Source of the DNA: Pseudomonadota bacterium
GTDB taxonomy: Bacteria > Pseudomonadota > Alphaproteobacteria > Kiloniellales > JACOMY01
Direction of reading: 5' to 3'
DNA length: 64,000 bases
NCBI GenBank assembly: GCA_029781795.1
Contig: JAKOWB010000276.1
Span: forward strand, 91,977 to 155,976
Made by a program: the position numbers and the translations under genes. Every line of letters starts with the position of its first letter. The stretch's first letter is position 1. Positions 25,135 through 32,640 of the stretch are shown here, piece by piece. Under the pieces are notes generated by a model, which ran no database searches, was not told the DNA's origin, and worked only from the letters and a program-made list of their open reading frames with translations.

Positions 25135-28002
25135 TCAGGATAGCTGCGCGAGAAGCGCGCTGGCGGTCTTCAAGTCCGTGGTCGCGAAGCCTTCGCTGAA
25201 TCGGGCACGCACCTCAGCCAGTTGCCTCTGCGCCTGCCTGGCTTGATTCCGGTCTCGCTGCAATCGAGCGAGACTCACCGCGGCCCGCAGCTCCCACGAC
25301 AAAGCCTCCTGCCGGCGCGCCTGCTCGATCGATTGCCGGAAAAGCTGCTCGGCGGCGGCGACGGATCCTTCCCTGAGGACGACTTCTCCTTTGACGCGCA
25401 GGAGCTCGGCGGCACACCAGAGCTCCTGTTTCTCCGTACAGCGCGCAAGCCCCCGTTCGACCGCCAGATAGGCCTCCTGAACGCGGTCGGCCTGCACCAG
25501 TCCCTCCGCGAGAATGGCCAGAAACGCGCTGCTATAGAGCGAGAACAATCGCCCTTCCTGCAATGCGGCGAGCGCCGCCTCGACGAGGGGAATGCCGTTG
25601 CCGACATCGCTTTCTCTGATGAGCAGCGCTCCCCGCCAGCAGCGCCCGAGTATGCTCCAGGAACCCAGGTTGTGCTGCTCGGCATGATCGAGCAGCATCG
25701 TTGTCGCTCGCCGAGTGGCGGCCAGGTCTGCCGCCAGGAACGCGACCGGGCAGGCCCCGCGCGCCAGAGCTTCGCACAGCGATATCGCGTGCCCGGCTGT
25801 CAGCGCCTCCTGGACGCCGGCTTCGACAATGCGCGCCGCCTGGTCGGGAAAGCCGTGGAGCCACAGTACTTGGCCGAGGAGGGCCCGCCCCGCGACCGGT
25901 TCATCGAACCTGAAGCCTATGGGCTTCTCCGATTCGACGGCGGACACGAAAGGCCGGGCGCGCATGCGATCAAGCTGGCGCCGCGCATCGCCGATTTCGC
26001 CAAGGCAGAACAGCGCCGTGCTGATCAGCCGGTCGCCGATCGCGAGGTCGGCGGCGCTTTGCGCAAGACCGGCAAAGCGTCGCGCCGTATCCAGAGCAGC
26101 GCGATACTCGCCGGCTCCTACCTGACAGAACCAGACCCCCCAAAGTGCTTCCAGCTGGTCGTCGGCGTCGCCCAGGTCTTCCGCGATCTCCAGGGCCTTT
26201 GCCCAGGCGGCGGTAGCCTGGGGCGCAAGCCCCGAGGTGAACACCCGGGAGAGCCCCAGTGCGCAGTAGAGCCGCATCACATGCCGCGCGTGGGCCTCCC
26301 TGGTCTCTTCCGAGGCCGCGCTCGCCAGCGCGCAATGGACTCGATCGCGACACTCATCGACCAGCGACAGCCGGAACCAGAGCGGAATGGCCGCCACCGT
26401 TAGCGCCATGCCCGGTGATGGATCGCCCCCGGGCGAGAATGCCCAGTCGAGCGCTCGCTGCACGGTGTTGACGTAGCGACCGTACCGCGCAAGCCATTCA
26501 GGTCCCGGCTGGATCTCCAGTTCGCGCAGCGCGCCGTCGAAGACGCCGCACAGATGGGTGGTGAGCCGGCGCAAAGCCGGATTGAAGTCGTCACTGTGCG
26601 ATAGCTTGCCGAAGGCATAGGCCCGCGTCGTGTCGAGCAAGCGGTAGCGCGCAACCGATCCACGGGTGTCGACGGTAACGAGCGACTTTACAATCAGGCT
26701 GGCGAGGTGATCGGCGCAGTCCGCCTCGAACGTCTCGCTCTCGATGGCCACGGCTCGGGCCTCGTCCAGAGTGAAATCCCCGGCGAAGACCGATATGTGA
26801 CACAGGAACATGCGCTCGGCCGGCGAGAGGGAGTCATAGCTCCAGTCCAGTGTGGCGGTCAGCGTCTGATGGCGTGGGAGCGCAGTGCGCCGGCCGCCCT
26901 TCAGAAGCCGAAAGCGGTCATCGAGGCGTTCGGCGATTCCTCGAACGCCAAAGGCATCGATGCGACCAGCGGCGAGCTCGATGGCCAGCGCGATCCCGTC
27001 CAGCTGCCAGCATATGTCAGCGACGAGCGGCGCTTCGATGTCGGTAAGTTCAAACTCGCTGCCGCCTGACGCGGCGCGTTCGACGAACAGCTGGACGGCA
27101 GGGTAAGTCAGTGCTTCCGCAGCGGTCAGCCCCGCCAGAACCGGCGGCGACTCCAGCGGCGGCAGCCTGTAGACGCTTTCCCCCTCGGCACGCAGCGCCT
27201 CGCGGCTGGTGGCGAGGACATGAATGCCCGGCGCGGCCTTTACCAGCGTTTCGGCCAGCATGGCCGCGGTGTCGACAACCGTCTCGCAGCTATCGAAGAG
27301 TAGCAGCATGTGCCGCTTCTGCAGGAATGCCGCGAGATCCGGTAGTGGGTCTTCCGCAACATTCGCAAGGCCCAGCGCCGAGGCCAGAACACCGGCGACC
27401 AACCGGGCGTCGGTCAATGGTGCCAAGTCGAGAAAACAGACACCGTCCTTGTAGGAATCCGCAAGCTCCTCGGCCACGGCCAAGCTGAGCGTCGTCTTGC
27501 CGATTCCCCCGTGGCCCACGATCGTCACGATGCGGTAACGGTTGAAACGACCCTTGACAGTGCTGATCGCGGCGTCCCGGCCAATCGGCCGCTCGAGACG
27601 AACGGGGAGACTATGCTGGCCCTGCCGTACCCCTGGCGCCGGTGACGTACGGGAGACCGGCGCCACGAAACGGTAGCCACGCCCCGGTACCGCGACGATG
27701 TAGGAGGTGCCGGCCCTGCGCTCGCCCAGCGCCTTCCTCAGCACCGCGACTTGCGCCCTCAGGTTCGACTCGTTGACGGTGAAGTTCGGCCAAGCGCGCG
27801 CGACCAGTTCGTCCCTCGTCACCAACTCCCCCGCGCGATCGGTCAACGCCAGCAGGATGTCCAGTGCCCGGGAGCCTATCGAGACAGGCGCGTCGCCCTC
27901 GAACAGCAAATGGCGATCGGGAAGCAGGCGGAAAGGACCGAAAAAGACCGCTCGGTCGGTTAGCTCCGTCGAATGAGGCCGTGCCTCACCCATGGGCTCC
28001 AC
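25135..28002 (-). CDS. Winged-helix / NB-ARC ATPase / TPR transcriptional regulator
   Basis: 955 residues. Residues 15-120 form an OmpR/CadC-type winged helix (SIGSRALDILLALTDRAGEL and VNESNLRAQVAVLRKALGE). An AfsR/MalT-like STAND ATPase follows, with Walker A GHGGIGKTT near 165 and Walker B MLLLFDSCE. The C-terminal half (about 520-955) is helical and TPR-like. STAND regulators switch from ADP-bound inactive to ATP-bound active oligomer on sensing a ligand. It is the first gene of the leftward run of redox and hydrolase genes and is likely its activator. The lower GC and more even codon use than in flanking genes suggest acquisition by transfer. Confidence 0.88.
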   Translation of the reverse strand: MEPMGEARPHSTELTDRAVFFGPFRLLPDRHLLFEGDAPVSIGSRALDILLALTDRAGELVTRDELVARAWPNFTVNESNLRAQVAVLRKALGERRAGTSYIVAVPGRGYRFVAPVSRTSPAPGVRQGQHSLPVRLERPIGRDAAISTVKGRFNRYRIVTIVGHGGIGKTTLSLAVAEELADSYKDGVCFLDLAPLTDARLVAGVLASALGLANVAEDPLPDLAAFLQKRHMLLLFDSCETVVDTAAMLAETLVKAAPGIHVLATSREALRAEGESVYRLPPLESPPVLAGLTAAEALTYPAVQLFVERAASGGSEFELTDIEAPLVADICWQLDGIALAIELAAGRIDAFGVRGIAERLDDRFRLLKGGRRTALPRHQTLTATLDWSYDSLSPAERMFLCHISVFAGDFTLDEARAVAIESETFEADCADHLASLIVKSLVTVDTRGSVARYRLLDTTRAYAFGKLSHSDDFNPALRRLTTHLCGVFDGALRELEIQPGPEWLARYGRYVNTVQRALDWAFSPGGDPSPGMALTVAAIPLWFRLSLVDECRDRVHCALASAASEETREAHARHVMRLYCALGLSRVFTSGLAPQATAAWAKALEIAEDLGDADDQLEALWGVWFCQVGAGEYRAALDTARRFAGLAQSAADLAIGDRLISTALFCLGEIGDARRQLDRMRARPFVSAVESEKPIGFRFDEPVAGRALLGQVLWLHGFPDQAARIVEAGVQEALTAGHAISLCEALARGACPVAFLAADLAATRRATTMLLDHAEQHNLGSWSILGRCWRGALLIRESDVGNGIPLVEAALAALQEGRLFSLYSSAFLAILAEGLVQADRVQEAYLAVERGLARCTEKQELWCAAELLRVKGEVVLREGSVAAAEQLFRQSIEQARRQEALSWELRAAVSLARLQRDRNQARQAQRQLAEVRARFSEGFATTDLKTASALLAQLS

Positions 28003-28449
28003 TACTCCGAAAAGAACATCAACGATCTCGTGATGCTACACGAAAGACACACTGGGCTGGGAACGCTGCCAGGGTGAAGCTCAGAAGCCAGACATTTCTC
28101 CCGATCCCGAAGTCGGACAGCAAGGGATGACTGAGCCAATTTGAGCCTGCTCCAGTAAAGAGCGCCGGAAATGGCAACCGCGTCCCCGTTCCCGCCCTGA
28201 ATTCGCTGCGCCCGTTCAAGAGACTGACCCTTGCCGGCGATGCTCCCTGGCTCTGCGGTGCGAAACCTGAAATCCCCGCGGCAGTATCCCCCGCTACGCC
28301 AGCCAAGTGGGCGGGGCACCCGGGGAGTTCGCCGGCAAATCACGCCAATGCCTCGCGTAGCCGCAACGCGCCAGCCTCTAGGCCCGTCTGGTATCGCCCA
28401 TGCCGTAGTCTTGCCGTACAAAGCCCGGCCGGGCCTGCCAACTTTTGCT
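28003..28449. other. Intergenic stretch between the regulator and tRNA-Glu, no gene recognised
   Basis: About 450 bp holding the promoter region of the regulator at 25135-28002. Open frames of up to 139 codons run through it but show no ribosome-binding site or family resemblance. It is less GC-rich than the DNA beyond the tRNA. I see no integrase remnant or attachment repeat. Confidence 0.5.
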
Positions 28450-28466
28450 AAGCTTTTGAAAAGCTT
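28450..28466. repeat. 17-bp palindrome at the 3' end of tRNA-Glu
   Basis: AAGCTTTT, a central G, then AAAAGCTT, a perfect inverted repeat ending on the last A of the encoded CCA. It could fold into an 8-bp hairpin that marks the 3' trailer for processing or weak termination. No U-run follows on the tRNA strand. Confidence 0.5.
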
Positions 28467-28541
28467 GGCGTCCCCTAGGGGATTCGAACCCCTGTTACCG
28501 CCGTGAGAGGGCGGTGTCCTGGGCCTCTAGACGAAGGGGAC
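28466..28541 (-). tRNA. tRNA-Glu (CTC)
   Basis: 76 nt including an encoded CCA. The acceptor stem GTCCCC pairs with GGGGAC, the anticodon stem CCGCC/GGCGG holds the loop CTCTCAC giving anticodon CTC, and the T-arm contains GGTTCGAATCC. From memory it differs from the E. coli tRNA-Glu only at the first anticodon base (CTC instead of TTC). It reads GAG codons, which dominate in this high-GC genome. Its 3' end faces the less GC-rich block at 20-28 kb. Confidence 0.97.
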
Positions 28542-28595
28542 CCACGAGCAGCGGCGGACACGCCCCTGATAGGAAGGGGGGTCGGCCGGGCCGTG

Positions 28596-28624
28596 TTGAT
28601 AGCGAAAGGGCCGGGCGGGCGCAA
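28596..28624 (-). promoter_or_regulatory. Probable promoter of tRNA-Glu
   Basis: On the minus strand TTGCGC (-35, plus positions 28619-28624), a 17-bp spacer and TATCAA (-10, 28596-28601). The tRNA 5' end is about 55 bp downstream. This gap is also where the anti-sigma gene transcript ends. Confidence 0.5.
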
Positions 28625-28664
28625 GGCTCGTTTCGAGCCGATGACGCGAAGCCTCCTGAAAGGC

Positions 28665-29420
28665 TCAGGTGCCCTGGCCGGGAGCCGGCGGCGGCGGCTC
28701 GGCCGCCTTCTCGTCCAGCAGGATCACCTTGCGCTCCCAGCGGCCGTCCGCGCCGCGGCAGGCAATGCCGCGCTCCTGGTAGGGCCGGCCCTGGATCTCG
28801 GCCGCGATGCGGTACTCGCGGCACCACTGGCCGGCGGCGCTCTTGTAGGTGCGGACGGCGACCAGCTGGCCGCTACCCTCGCCGCCCTGCTGCCAGGGCA
28901 GCGGCGTGCCGCTGACCTGGGTCTCCAGCGTCTGCTGCAACTGGGCCTCCAGCGCGGCCAGGGCCTGGTCGTGCGCCTGCTGATGGACCGCCAGGCGCTG
29001 CTCCGTGACCTTGGCCGACCAGAGCCAGGCGCCAGCCGGCAGGACCAGCGCCAGGGCGATCGAGGCGGCCAGCGCCAGCGGCAGCCAGCGGCGGCGTGGC
29101 GGCAGCGCGACCACGTTGGTCCCAACGGCCCCACCGGCAGCGGCAGGCGTCGGCGCACTCGCCGCGGGCCGCGGTGGCAGGCGGGTGACCTGCCCGGCCA
29201 AGGTTGCCTCGACGCGGGCCAGCAGGGCCGCAGGCACCGGTTCGCGCAGCGGCGCGTCAACGGCCTCCCGCAGCAGAGCATCGGCCGCCTGCAGGGACCG
29301 CAGCAGGTCGCTCGCCGCCGGGTCCTCGGCCAGCCAAGCCTCGGCCTCGGCGCGCTGCGCCGCGTCGGCCTCGCCATCCAGCCAGGCCTGCAGCAGGATC
29401 TCGTCGCGAATCGCCGTCAT
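28665..29420 (-). CDS. Anti-sigma factor with single membrane helix and periplasmic CREY domain
   Basis: 251 residues. The cytoplasmic N-terminus (MTAIRDEILLQAWLDGEAD, then a helical segment to about 60) resembles RsiW/NrsF-type sigma-binding regions but lacks the zinc HxxxCxxC motif. A single helix WLPLALAASIALALVLP lies near 112-128. The periplasmic part has a helical stalk and a small domain with GQWCREYRI and IACRGADGRWE. The same CREY and AC...DG.W pattern forms most of the exported protein at 30873. ATGA overlap with the sigma gene shows coupling. Release of the sigma factor on an envelope signal is the expected function. Confidence 0.8.
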   Translation of the reverse strand: MTAIRDEILLQAWLDGEADAAQRAEAEAWLAEDPAASDLLRSLQAADALLREAVDAPLREPVPAALLARVEATLAGQVTRLPPRPAASAPTPAAAGGAVGTNVVALPPRRRWLPLALAASIALALVLPAGAWLWSAKVTEQRLAVHQQAHDQALAALEAQLQQTLETQVSGTPLPWQQGGEGSGQLVAVRTYKSAAGQWCREYRIAAEIQGRPYQERGIACRGADGRWERKVILLDEKAAEPPPPAPGQGT

Positions 29421-29917
29421 GCCGGCTCGCTCCCTTCCATCAGCGCCTTCAGCGCCAGCCGGCCGCGCGCCAGCCGGCTGGTCACCGTGCCCATCGGCAG
29501 GTCCAGCGCCGCGGCGGTCTCCTGGTAGCTCAGGCCCTCGACCGCGATCAGCAGCAGCACGCTGCGCTGCTCCTCCGGCAGGCGCCCCAGCAGGTCGCGC
29601 ACGCGCTTGAGGTCCAGGCGCGCCTCCTGTCCCGGCCGGGCGTCGGCGGCGTGCGCGTCCTCGTGGTCGGCGATGTCCTGCTGCGGCCCGCGCACCTTCC
29701 GCGACCGCAGCTCGTTCAGAAAGAGGTTGCGGGCGATGCGGAACAGCCAGGCGTCCAGGCGGCTGCCCGGCTGCCAGGTGTCCAGGTGGCGGATGGCGCG
29801 TTCGCAGGTGGCCTGCACCAGATCGTCTCCATCGGCACGCGACCCTGTCAGGGCCTGGGCGTAGCGGCGCAGGCGCGGCAGGAAGGCGACGATCTCGCGC
29901 TTCAGCGTCTCGTCCAT
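29417..29917 (-). CDS. RNA polymerase ECF sigma factor
   Basis: 166 residues from MDETLKREIVAFLPRLRRYA. Region 2 is ADGDDLVQATCERAIRHLDT and WLFRIARNLFLNELR; region 4 is LPEEQRSVLLLIAVEGLSYQ and DLPMGTVTSRLARGRLAL. The phosphorelay-controlled EcfG group has a similar opening, but the partner here is a membrane anti-sigma rather than NepR/PhyR, so it is a separate ECF group. An in-frame GTG at 29968 would add 17 low-complexity residues. It is divergent from the repeat-protein gene at 30187, whose promoter it may recognise. Confidence 0.88.
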   Translation of the reverse strand: MDETLKREIVAFLPRLRRYAQALTGSRADGDDLVQATCERAIRHLDTWQPGSRLDAWLFRIARNLFLNELRSRKVRGPQQDIADHEDAHAADARPGQEARLDLKRVRDLLGRLPEEQRSVLLLIAVEGLSYQETAAALDLPMGTVTSRLARGRLALKALMEGSEPA

Positions 29918-30186
29918 TCCAGCCGTCGCATCCCCCGCTGCCGTCCGGTCCTGGTCACGTCTGTCCACGCAATGAACACCCTGGGGCGCCGGTTTCTTCC
30001 CTGGGCGCCACAGAAATCGTCGCAGGTGGGGGGAAGAAAGTCATGTCGTGGCGTGTTATCCCGCTGCAGACCTGCTGGCCGTCTCCCGGCGGGAGCTACG
30101 CCCCGGTCTGCCTGGGCGCGCCTTGCCGCGCCAGGTCTGCTACAGTGGCGGGGCTGCAAGACCCTGCGGCGGAAGGACTCTTTGCC

Positions 30187-30864
30187 ATGCCCGCTCGGGC
30201 GCGAGGTGCTGAGCATTCGACCAACCGGCCGGCCCGTGCCGGTGCGTCACGCCGCTTGCGGTTGCTGGCCGGCGCCAGCGCCCTCGCGGTGCTCCTGAGC
30301 GCGTCGCCGCTGGTGCCTCGCTGGCACCTGCCGACCGGCGAGCAGGTCAGCGGCGGCGCTTCCTTCACCCTGGACTGGCAGTACGCCTTTGGCGAAGGCG
30401 GCGACGGCGGCGGTGACGGCGGCGGTGACGGCGGCGGCGAAGGCGGCTCCGGCGGCGGCGATTCCGGCGGCTCCGGCGGTGGCGATTCCGGCGGCGAAGG
30501 CGGCTCCGGCGGTGGCGATTCCGGTGGCGACGGCGGTGGCGATTCCGGCGGCGAGGGTGGCTCCGGCGGCGGCGATTCCGGTGGCGAGGGCGGCGGTGAT
30601 TCCGGCGGCGAAGGCGGCAGTGGCTCAGGCGACAGCGGCAGCGGCGGTGGCGACGACGGCAGCGAAGGCGGCGAATCGGGCGACGACGGCGGCGACGACG
30701 GCAGCAGCGGCAGCGGCGAGTCGGGCGACGACGGCGGCGACGACGGCAGCAGCGAAGGCGGAGAAGCGGGTGACGACGGCGGGGAGTTTGGCGATCTTGC
30801 GCCGGTCGGGCCGGACCTGACGCCGGAGGAGGAGGGCAAGGCCATCTCCTCGGGCTGGGAGTAG
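30187..30864 (+). CDS. Gly/Asp/Ser/Glu-rich repeat protein with N-terminal membrane or signal segment
   Basis: 225 residues. A basic N-terminus (PARAGASRRLRLLAG) precedes a hydrophobic stretch ASALAVLLSASPLVP that could be a signal peptide or anchor. About 130 residues of imperfect GGDSGGEGGSGG-type repeats follow, shifting to Asp-richer GESGDDGGDDGSS units toward the end. The tail is LTPEEEGKAISSGWE. The mature part is strongly acidic with no Cys or aromatic core, so it should be disordered; a divalent-metal-binding or surface role is possible. No family is recognised. The ATG with AAGGA upstream is chosen over an in-frame ATG at 30043. Confidence 0.6.
   Translation: MPARARGAEHSTNRPARAGASRRLRLLAGASALAVLLSASPLVPRWHLPTGEQVSGGASFTLDWQYAFGEGGDGGGDGGGDGGGEGGSGGGDSGGSGGGDSGGEGGSGGGDSGGDGGGDSGGEGGSGGGDSGGEGGGDSGGEGGSGSGDSGSGGGDDGSEGGESGDDGGDDGSSGSGESGDDGGDDGSSEGGEAGDDGGEFGDLAPVGPDLTPEEEGKAISSGWE
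30391..30786 (+). repeat. Tandem GGC-rich coding repeat
   Basis: Imperfect units built from GGCGGCGATTCCGGCGGC and GAAGGCGGC alternate through the coding region of the Gly/Asp-rich protein. Units of this kind can expand or contract in steps of 3 bp without frameshift, so length variation between strains is expected. Confidence 0.75.
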
Positions 30865-30872
30865 AACCGGGC

Positions 30873-31229
30873 ATGGGGGTGGGGCGTCTCGTCATCGGTA
30901 TTCTTTGCGCGCAGCTGGCGCTGCCGGCGCTGGCCAATGGCAATCCGCTCTATGCCTCGCTGGCCGAAGAGGACCGGGCCCGCGCCGCCGCGGCCGTGCA
31001 GGAAGCCCTGGAGACCCTGCCCAGCCAGCAGACCCGCCACTGGACCAACCCGGACAGCGGCACCTCGGGCTTCGTCACGCCGCAGCGCACCTTCAAGATC
31101 AAGTCGGGTACCTTCTGCCGCGAGTACCAGGAGGCCGTGGTCACCCCCGCCGGCGCCGAGGCCCGGGTCTTCACCGCCTGCCGGCGCCCGGCCGATGGCT
31201 TCTGGATCATGATCGCCAACCGCGGCTGA
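30873..31229 (+). CDS. Small exported protein with 17-kDa-surface-antigen-like CREY domain
   Basis: 118 residues. The signal peptide is GRLVIGILCAQLALPALA, cleaved before NGNPLY. The mature part contains GTSGFVTPQRTFKIKSG, then TFCREYQEAVV and FTACRRPADGFWIM. This matches the RT0821/Lpp0805-type surface domain, with two Cys that could form a disulfide. The same motif pair occurs in the periplasmic end of the anti-sigma factor at 28665. It starts 8 bp after the repeat-protein stop, so the two are probably co-transcribed. Confidence 0.75.
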   Translation: MGVGRLVIGILCAQLALPALANGNPLYASLAEEDRARAAAAVQEALETLPSQQTRHWTNPDSGTSGFVTPQRTFKIKSGTFCREYQEAVVTPAGAEARVFTACRRPADGFWIMIANRG

Positions 31230-31256
31230 ACGCGGTCAAGGCCGGAGGAGCAGGAA

Positions 31257-31928
31257 ATGCTGTCGATCCTCGACAACGTGCTGAGCGCGAAGCAGGTGCA
31301 GGAGGTTCTGACGCGCGTCACCGAGGAGGGCTTCGAGGACGGCAAGGCCACCGCCGGCTATCGCGCCAAGCTGGTCAAGGACAACCAGCAGCAGAAGAAG
31401 GACGCGCCGGGCCTCGCCGCCAACCGCGAGCTGATCCTGACCCAGCTGCGCAAGCACCCCGGCTTCCGCACCGCCGCCTATGCCAGGACCATCCGGCCGA
31501 TCCTGATCAGCCGCTATCGGCCCGGCATGCAGTACGGCCTGCATGTCGACGACCCGCTGATGGGGGGCGAGCGCAAGGAGCGGACGGACGTCGCCATGAC
31601 GCTGTTCCTTTCCGCGCCCGACAGCTACGAGGGCGGCGAGCTTTACTTCGAAAGCCCCTGGGGCGCGCAGGAGATCAAGCTGCCCGCCGGCTCCGCCGTC
31701 GTCTACCCGGCCTCGACCCTGCACCGGGTCAACCCGGTGACGAAGGGCGAGCGCATCGCCGCCGTCACCTGGATCCAGTCCTATGTGCGCGACCCGGCGC
31801 AGCGCGAACTGCTGGCCGAGATCGACCGTATCCGCGCCCACCTGCACAAGTCCGACCCGGACGCGCCGGAGACCAACCTCGCCTTCAAGGCCTACTCGAA
31901 CCTGCTGCGGATGTGGGCCGAGAGCTGA
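31257..31928 (+). CDS. Fe(II)/2-oxoglutarate-dependent PKHD-type hydroxylase (PiuC/YbiX family)
   Basis: 223 residues. The iron facial triad is YGLHVDDP (HxD) and the distal His in ASTLHRVNPVTKGER, where the following Arg binds 2-oxoglutarate. The length and the N-terminal MLSILDNVLSAKQV match the YbiX/PiuC family, often linked to iron uptake, though no siderophore receptor is adjacent. GGAGGAGCAGGAA precedes the ATG. The in vivo substrate of this family is not settled. Confidence 0.92.
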   Translation: MLSILDNVLSAKQVQEVLTRVTEEGFEDGKATAGYRAKLVKDNQQQKKDAPGLAANRELILTQLRKHPGFRTAAYARTIRPILISRYRPGMQYGLHVDDPLMGGERKERTDVAMTLFLSAPDSYEGGELYFESPWGAQEIKLPAGSAVVYPASTLHRVNPVTKGERIAAVTWIQSYVRDPAQRELLAEIDRIRAHLHKSDPDAPETNLAFKAYSNLLRMWAES

Positions 31929-31977
31929 GGCCCGCCAGCGATTCCCCGGCGCCGCAAAAGTCTCTAGGCTGCCGGTC

Positions 31978-32640
31978 ATGGATCGGCAACAGGCAGGCGG
32001 AACGGGCGGCGAGGCGGCAGCGACCACCATCGTGGTGGCCGACGATCACCCGCTGGTGCGCGACGCGCTGCGCCATGCCTTGCGACAGGCAATTCCCGGC
32101 GTCAGGGTGCTGGAGGCCGCCAGCCTGCCGGAGGCCCAGGCCCTGATCCGGGACCGGGGTCCGGTCGACCTGGCGCTGCTCGACCTCAACATGCCGGGCA
32201 TGGACGGCTTCACCGGCCTCGCCGCCCTGCGCGCGGCGGAGCCGGCGCTGCCGGTGGCCATCGTCTCGGCCACCAGCGACGCCGCCGTGGTGCGGCGCGC
32301 CATCGAACTGGGTGCCGCCGGCTTCCTGCCGAAGTCGGCGCCGCTGGAGCAGATCGGCGACGCGATCCAGCAGATCCTCGACGGCGAGGTCTGGCTGCCG
32401 GCCGCCGAGGCGCCAGCCGACAACAGCGAGCTGGCAGCCCGCGCACGGGAGCTGACGCCCCAGCAGCTCAAGGTGCTGGCGATGATCTCGCAGGGGCTGG
32501 CAAACAAGCAGATCGCCTATGCCCTGCAGGTCAGCGAGCCGACGGTGAAGGCGCACGTCACCGCCATCCTGCGCAAGCTGGGCGTCAGCAGCCGGACCCA
32601 GGCAGTGATCGCCGCCCGGCTCATCGACCTGCAGCCGTAG
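31978..32640 (+). CDS. crbR: Response regulator, NarL/LuxR family (CrbR-like)
   Basis: 220 residues. The receiver domain (about 18-135) has VVADDHP, the phospho-acceptor Asp in LALLDLNMPGMDG and the Lys in FLPKSA. The GerE/LuxR HTH (about 155-215) is LTPQQLKVLAMISQGLANKQ followed by VSEPTVKAHVTAIL. Its stop overlaps by 20 bp the stop of the convergent symporter-kinase gene. That pairing, and the acetate-type symporter operon nearby, is the CrbS/CrbR arrangement that activates acetyl-CoA synthetase and acetate uptake in other proteobacteria. Confidence 0.82.
   Translation: MDRQQAGGTGGEAAATTIVVADDHPLVRDALRHALRQAIPGVRVLEAASLPEAQALIRDRGPVDLALLDLNMPGMDGFTGLAALRAAEPALPVAIVSATSDAAVVRRAIELGAAGFLPKSAPLEQIGDAIQQILDGEVWLPAAEAPADNSELAARARELTPQQLKVLAMISQGLANKQIAYALQVSEPTVKAHVTAILRKLGVSSRTQAVIAARLIDLQP

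Noticed and set aside
30391..30786. CRISPR-like array
   Set aside because: The repeats are short, imperfect and in frame with a Gly/Asp-rich protein, with no unique spacers of constant length.
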